The translations under genes and the position numbers were made by a program. Source: Thiobacillus sp. (lineage in GTDB: Bacteria; Pseudomonadota; Gammaproteobacteria; Burkholderiales; Thiobacillaceae). From it: a DNA stretch of 34,223 nucleotides. Position 1 is the first letter of the stretch, and every line of letters starts with the position of its first letter. The stretch is taken from assembly GCA_020057245.1 (NCBI GenBank), contig JAGVGD010000062.1, positions 1 to 34,223 of the forward strand, read 5' to 3'. The notes beneath the pieces were generated by a model. The model saw only the letters and a program-made list of their open reading frames with translations, made no database searches and was not told where the DNA came from. Positions 30,730-34,223 of this stretch are shown one piece after another.

Positions 30730-31323
30730 ATGCCGCCGATCACCTTCACCCTCATCCTGCTGAATGTCCTGATTTATGCGCTGGGGATATTCACCGGCCC
30801 CGACATCGTCCGTACCTTCGGCCTGTGGCCGCCGGGCTCGGGCGGCGCGTTCCATTACTGGCAGCTGATCACCTACAGTTTCCTGCACGGCTCGCTGCTG
30901 CACCTGGGGTTCAACATGGTGGCGATCTGGATGTTCGGCGCCGAGCTGGAAAAACGCTGGAACGACCTGCGCTATCTGCTGACCTACCTGCTCAGCGTGG
31001 CGGTCGCCGCGATGACGCAAATCGCCGTCAGTGGCTATTTCCTGCACGCGACCGGCCCGGTGATCGGCGCCTCCGGCGGCGTGTTCGGCCTGCTGCTGGC
31101 CTACGCGCTGTACTTTCCAAACCGCGTCATCAGCATCATCTTCCTGCCCTTCATCCAGATCCCCGCACGCACCTTTGTGTTCGGCTACGGCCTGATCGAA
31201 CTGCTTCTTGGTGTGACCAACACCACGGCAGGCGTCGCCCATTTCGCCCACTTGGGCGGGCTGTTCGGCGGCTGGCTGGGGGTGCAGTATTTCCGCGGGC
31301 GCGGAATTTTCGGCAAGCGCTAA
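30730..31323 (+). CDS. Rhomboid-family intramembrane serine protease
   Basis: 197 residues, six hydrophobic helices. The catalytic serine sits in GASGGVFG and the histidine in HFAHLGG; the N-terminal loop has the usual HGSLLHLGFNM pattern. The start ATG gives MPPITFTLILLNVLIYALGI; an in-frame start 18 codons earlier would begin inside repeat-derived sequence and is unlikely. There is no ribosome site, and the leader consists of heptamer-type repeats. Converges with galE 28 bp downstream. Confidence 0.9.
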   Translation: MPPITFTLILLNVLIYALGIFTGPDIVRTFGLWPPGSGGAFHYWQLITYSFLHGSLLHLGFNMVAIWMFGAELEKRWNDLRYLLTYLLSVAVAAMTQIAVSGYFLHATGPVIGASGGVFGLLLAYALYFPNRVISIIFLPFIQIPARTFVFGYGLIELLLGVTNTTAGVAHFAHLGGLFGGWLGVQYFRGRGIFGKR

Positions 31324-31351
31324 CCACTCACCGCTCACCGCTCACCGTTTT

Positions 31352-32362
31352 TCAAGCGTAGCCGTCAGGATTACCCGCCTGCCAGCGCCAGGAATCGACG
31401 CACATCCGCGGCAAATCGTATTCCGCGTGCCAGCCCAGTTCCTGTGCGGCACGCGACGGGTCGGCCCAGCACTGCGCCACGTCGCCAGCACGCCGCGCCA
31501 CGATCTGATACGGCACGGGCTTGCCGCTGGCCGCCTCAAACGCACGCACCATGTCGAGCACGGACACGCCGCAACCGGTGCCCAGGTTCCAGACCTTGAC
31601 TCCGCCCAAACCCAGCAGCTTGTTGAGCGCCGCCACATGGCCGCGCGCCAGATCGACCACGTGAATGTAGTCGCGCACCCCGGTGCCGTCCGGCGTCGGG
31701 TAGTCGCCGCCGAACACGTTGAGATGCGCGCGCCGCCCCACCGCCACCTGTGCCACAAACGGCATCAGGTTGTTGGGGATACCCTGCGGATCTTCACCGA
31801 TGAGCCCGGATTCATGCGCGCCCACCGGGTTGAAGTAACGCAGCAAGGCCACGTTCCACGCCTTGTCCGACAACGCGATGTCGCCGAGGATTTCCTCGAT
31901 GAACAGTTTGGAACGGCCATAGGGATTGGTCGCCGACAGCGGAAAGTCCTCGGTGATCGGCACCGTCGCCGGATCGCCGTACACCGTGGCCGACGACGAG
32001 AACACCACCGCCTTCACCCCCGCCTCCGCCATCACCTCGAACAGCGCAATGCTGCCGGCGATGTTGTTGTCGTAGTACAGCAGAGGCTTTTCCACCGACT
32101 CGCCCACCGCCTTCAGCCCGGCAAAATGCACCACCGCGTCGATGGCGTGCTCGGCGAACAGCTGGCGCAAGGCCGCCCGGTCACGGATGTCGCCCTGCAC
32201 GAAGGCCACCGGCTTGCCACTGATCTGCGCCACGCGGTCGAGCGATTTCACGCTGCTGTTCGACAGGTTGTCGAACACCACGACCTCATGCCCCGCAGCC
32301 AGGCATTCCACTGCGGTGTGTGAACCGATATAGCCGGCGCCGCCGGTAAGCAAGACTTTCAA
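31352..32362 (-). CDS. galE: UDP-glucose 4-epimerase
   Basis: 336 residues with GGAGYIGSH (NAD-binding, residues 7-15), Ser124 (FSSSATVYG) and the catalytic Tyr148-Lys152 (NPYGRSK). It interconverts UDP-glucose and UDP-galactose for exopolysaccharide or lipopolysaccharide. The start codon is TTG, with GGAG 9 nt upstream. It is separated from the rhamnose genes by a toxin-antitoxin pair. Confidence 0.95.
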   Translation of the reverse strand: MKVLLTGGAGYIGSHTAVECLAAGHEVVVFDNLSNSSVKSLDRVAQISGKPVAFVQGDIRDRAALRQLFAEHAIDAVVHFAGLKAVGESVEKPLLYYDNNIAGSIALFEVMAEAGVKAVVFSSSATVYGDPATVPITEDFPLSATNPYGRSKLFIEEILGDIALSDKAWNVALLRYFNPVGAHESGLIGEDPQGIPNNLMPFVAQVAVGRRAHLNVFGGDYPTPDGTGVRDYIHVVDLARGHVAALNKLLGLGGVKVWNLGTGCGVSVLDMVRAFEAASGKPVPYQIVARRAGDVAQCWADPSRAAQELGWHAEYDLPRMCVDSWRWQAGNPDGYA

Positions 32363-32495
32363 TTCAATTGCTCCTGATTTCTTGTGGGCAGGTGTCTGAT
32401 CAATTCATCACCAAACAAACATCCTGATCCCATAACGTTGCAGTTTGATTCCGGCATTTGACGGAATCACGATTCGTCAGACTCGAACGGGAACG

Positions 32496-32777
32496 TCAGG
32501 CCGCCTCAAGTTCAACATGTACCCGTCGGCCAATCGCAGTGGCGATATTCACCAGTGCATCCAGCGAAAAACGCGACACACGTCCGCGTAAAAGATCGTT
32601 CATGCGCGGCTGGGTCACACCGCAGCGCGTGGCCGCCTCCACCTGAGTCCAGCCACTTTCCTGCACGATGGCCGCGATTTTTTGCATGAGTTCGGCTCTG
32701 GCGCGCAAATTCGCTGCCTGCTCAGGGGTATCGACGATGGCATCCCATACACTCGCGTACGTTTCTGACTTGCTCAT
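32496..32777 (-). CDS. XRE-family antitoxin (HigA-like)
   Basis: 93 residues with a helix-turn-helix (WTQVEAATRCGVTQPRMNDL, about 43-63) and the motif LLRGRVSRFSLDALVNIATA typical of this antitoxin group. It overlaps the toxin gene by four bases (ATGA), toxin first, which is the HigBA order. It should neutralise the toxin and repress the operon. Confidence 0.88.
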   Translation of the reverse strand: MSKSETYASVWDAIVDTPEQAANLRARAELMQKIAAIVQESGWTQVEAATRCGVTQPRMNDLLRGRVSRFSLDALVNIATAIGRRVHVELEAA

Positions 32778-33100
32778 TTTCGGCCTTTCACTAATTGGGC
32801 GAAGCGCTCCCTGGCAGTTTCCAGATCACGTTTCGAGGTCGTCTGCGTCTTCTTCTGAAAAGCATGAAGCACAACGACGGCATCAGCCATGCGCGCCGTG
32901 TAGATCACTCGATAAGTGCCCGCATCGTCCCATATCCTGATTTCTTCAACACCCTTGCCTATCGATGGCATAGGCTTGAAATCATCCGGCTGCCCGCCCC
33001 GCTGCAGCTTATCCAACTGATAGCCCGCGTCCTGCCTCGCATCATCTGGAAAGTCCCGCAGACATTTGAGCGCGTTACCCAGGAATCGGATGGGCTTCAT
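32774..33100 (-). CDS. RelE/HigB-type toxin (phage-derived Gp49-like)
   Basis: 108 residues: MKPIRFLGNALKCLRDFPDD, then GGQPDDFKPMPSIGKGVEEI, then YRVIYTARMADAVVVLHAFQ and KKTQTT, the signature order of Gp49-like/HigB mRNA interferases. Probably cuts mRNA at the ribosome. Lies first in the pair, behind an AT-rich palindrome. Confidence 0.88.
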   Translation of the reverse strand: MKPIRFLGNALKCLRDFPDDARQDAGYQLDKLQRGGQPDDFKPMPSIGKGVEEIRIWDDAGTYRVIYTARMADAVVVLHAFQKKTQTTSKRDLETARERFAQLVKGRK

Positions 33101-33106
33101 GTGACC

Positions 33107-33128
33107 AATATACTGATATGGATATATT
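33107..33128 (-). promoter_or_regulatory. Operator/promoter of the toxin-antitoxin pair
   Basis: AATATA / TATATT arms with a 10-bp spacer, 6 bp upstream of the toxin start. Very AT-rich for this window. Likely the autoregulatory site of the antitoxin. Confidence 0.5.
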
Positions 33129-33159
33129 CAGGCAATAGGTATGCAAACAGCTGTGCCCA

Positions 33160-34023
33160 TCAATTTTCCACACACAGCGCTAATGCCGCCCGCCAGTCCT
33201 GCAAGCGCAAGCCGAACACCTGCACCAGCCGGTCGTTGTTCAAACGCGAATTGAGCGGCCGCTGCGCCGGTGTCGGATAGTCGCTGCTGGGGATCGGCAG
33301 CAACCGGGCGTGGGTGTCGCCCAGCGCCTGGATCGCTTCGGCAAAGCCGTGCCAGCTGGTCTCGCCGCCATTGCTCATGTGGTACACGCCCCATCGATCG
33401 AAGCCGCACGCCGAAACCTGGCTCAGGATCAGCGCGGTGGCTTCGGCCAGATCGCGGCACCAGGTCGGCGCGCCGATCTGGTCGGCGACGATTTTCAGCT
33501 CGGGCCGTTCGCGCATCAGGCGGCGCATGGTGAGCAGGAAATTGCTGCCGCGCGTGCCATACACCCACGAGGTACGGAAGATCAGATGGCGACAGCCGCT
33601 GGCGGCAATCGCGCGCTCACCTGAGAGCTTGCTTGCGCCGTAGACGTTGAGCGGGTCGCAGGCATCGTCTTCACACCAGGGCCGGTCGCCGCTGCCGTTG
33701 AACACATAGTCGGTGGAGTAATGCACCAGCAGCGCGTCGAGCCGCGCCGCTTCCTCCGCCAGCACGCCGGGCGCTACCGCGTTCACCGCATGCGCCAGAT
33801 CCTGCTCGCTCTCGGCCTTGTCCACGGCTGTATGCGCAGCCGGGTTGACGATGATGGCCGGCGCCATTTCGCGCACCGTGCGACGCACCGCGTCGGCGTC
33901 GGCCAGGTTCAGGGTTCGGGAATCCAGCGCGACCACTTCGCCCAGACTGGCGAGCGTGCGGCGCAACTCCCAGCCCACCTGGCCCCTGGCGCCGGTGAGG
34001 AGTATCCGGCGAGCGGCCGTCAT
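33160..34023 (-). CDS. rfbD: dTDP-4-dehydrorhamnose reductase
   Basis: 287 residues. NAD(P)-binding GARGQVG (11-17), STDYVFNG (103-110), and the catalytic Tyr128-Lys132 (VYGASK). Last step of dTDP-L-rhamnose synthesis. The start ATG overlaps the stop of rfbC by four bases (ATGA), so the two are translationally coupled. Confidence 0.94.
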   Translation of the reverse strand: MTAARRILLTGARGQVGWELRRTLASLGEVVALDSRTLNLADADAVRRTVREMAPAIIVNPAAHTAVDKAESEQDLAHAVNAVAPGVLAEEAARLDALLVHYSTDYVFNGSGDRPWCEDDACDPLNVYGASKLSGERAIAASGCRHLIFRTSWVYGTRGSNFLLTMRRLMRERPELKIVADQIGAPTWCRDLAEATALILSQVSACGFDRWGVYHMSNGGETSWHGFAEAIQALGDTHARLLPIPSSDYPTPAQRPLNSRLNNDRLVQVFGLRLQDWRAALALCVEN

Positions 34024-34223
34024 GCGTAGACCTCGGCGTCCTGCAGCAACGGCAGCAACTGATCCTTGGCCGACAACGTCGGCGCGCCATCGAGCCGCCA
34101 TTCCACCCCGATGGCCGAATCGTCCCAGCGCACGCCGCGATCCCACTGCGGCGCGTAGTAGGCCGTGGTCTTGTAGAGGAAATCAGCCGTTTCCGACAGC
34201 ACCTGAAAGCCATGACCGAAGCC
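34020..34223 (-). CDS. rfbC: dTDP-4-dehydrorhamnose 3,5-epimerase, C-terminal part (cut by window edge)
   Basis: 67 residues are visible: GFGHGFQVLSE, FLYKTTAYYAPQWDRGVRWD, IGVEW and LSAKDQ. These are the hallmark C-terminal segments of RfbC/RmlC. Its catalytic histidine region lies outside the window. Precedes rfbD with ATGA overlap. Confidence 0.93.
   Translation of the reverse strand, partial: GFGHGFQVLSETADFLYKTTAYYAPQWDRGVRWDDSAIGVEWRLDGAPTLSAKDQLLPLLQDAEVYA

Overview
The window (about 60 % G+C) looks like a betaproteobacterial chromosome, probably from the order Nitrosomonadales; I cannot name the genus. The case rests on seven PEP-CTERM exported proteins, an EpsA-type LuxR regulator of the kind linked to exosortase and exopolysaccharide loci, a second small exosortase (XrtH-like) with its companion membrane protein, and codon use typical of that group. 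No tRNA, rRNA, CRISPR array, insertion sequence or phage is visible. Most genes lie on the minus strand.

Layout. 1-1905: a two-partner secretion pair, tpsB then the start of tpsA. 2079-5505: a PstS-like exported binding protein, a PEP-CTERM protein and the regulator epsA. 5722-7572 (+): an EAL-CBS-GGDEF protein. 7685-10325: two PEP-CTERM genes and a small + strand ORF. 10326-11597: a non-coding block with three copies of a structured repeat. 11598-15204: an exosortase operon (XrtH-like enzyme, companion protein, subtilase with an unusual C-terminal sorting tail). 15298-17027: a phosphoesterase remnant and a staphylococcal-nuclease-like protein with a lamin-tail domain. 17305-20189: an ExbB-ExbD-TonB operon whose ExbB carries a large extracytoplasmic DUF2341/LamG-like domain. 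20415-24116: four PEP-CTERM genes. 24199-30425: a secreted 5'-nucleotidase and an ExeM/NucH-type nuclease with matching type I secretion tails. 30730-34223: a rhomboid protease, galE, a HigB/HigA-type toxin-antitoxin pair, and rfbD and rfbC for dTDP-rhamnose.

Two layers of undescribed structure stand out. (1) An 18-bp palindrome close to ATGAGCCGNNCGGCTCAT occurs at least eleven times in front of exported-protein genes. On the minus strand most copies are followed at a fixed distance by a box like AAYATTC and, exactly 43 bp after the palindrome, by a -10-like hexamer (TATGAT, TAGTAT, TAATAT, TAAAGT, TACATT and others). This is the geometry of a class I activator promoter, and the EpsA-like regulator is the best candidate in the window to bind it. 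(2) Downstream of three of these sites lie five copies of a roughly 180-nt element with a closing stem, up to three internal hairpins, and a competing alternative stem. Stem sequences change in compensatory fashion between copies, and most mismatches on the + strand become G.U pairs on the minus strand. This points to an RNA made on the minus strand, the strand of the downstream genes.

A plausible joint picture is a cell-surface program: polysaccharide building blocks (galE, rfbCD), sorted surface proteins (PEP-CTERM proteins and subtilase), and extracellular nucleic-acid breakdown (nuclease, 5'-nucleotidase) with a possible phosphate link (PstS-like protein and a Pho-box-like pair in front of epsA). 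The regulatory links are inference.
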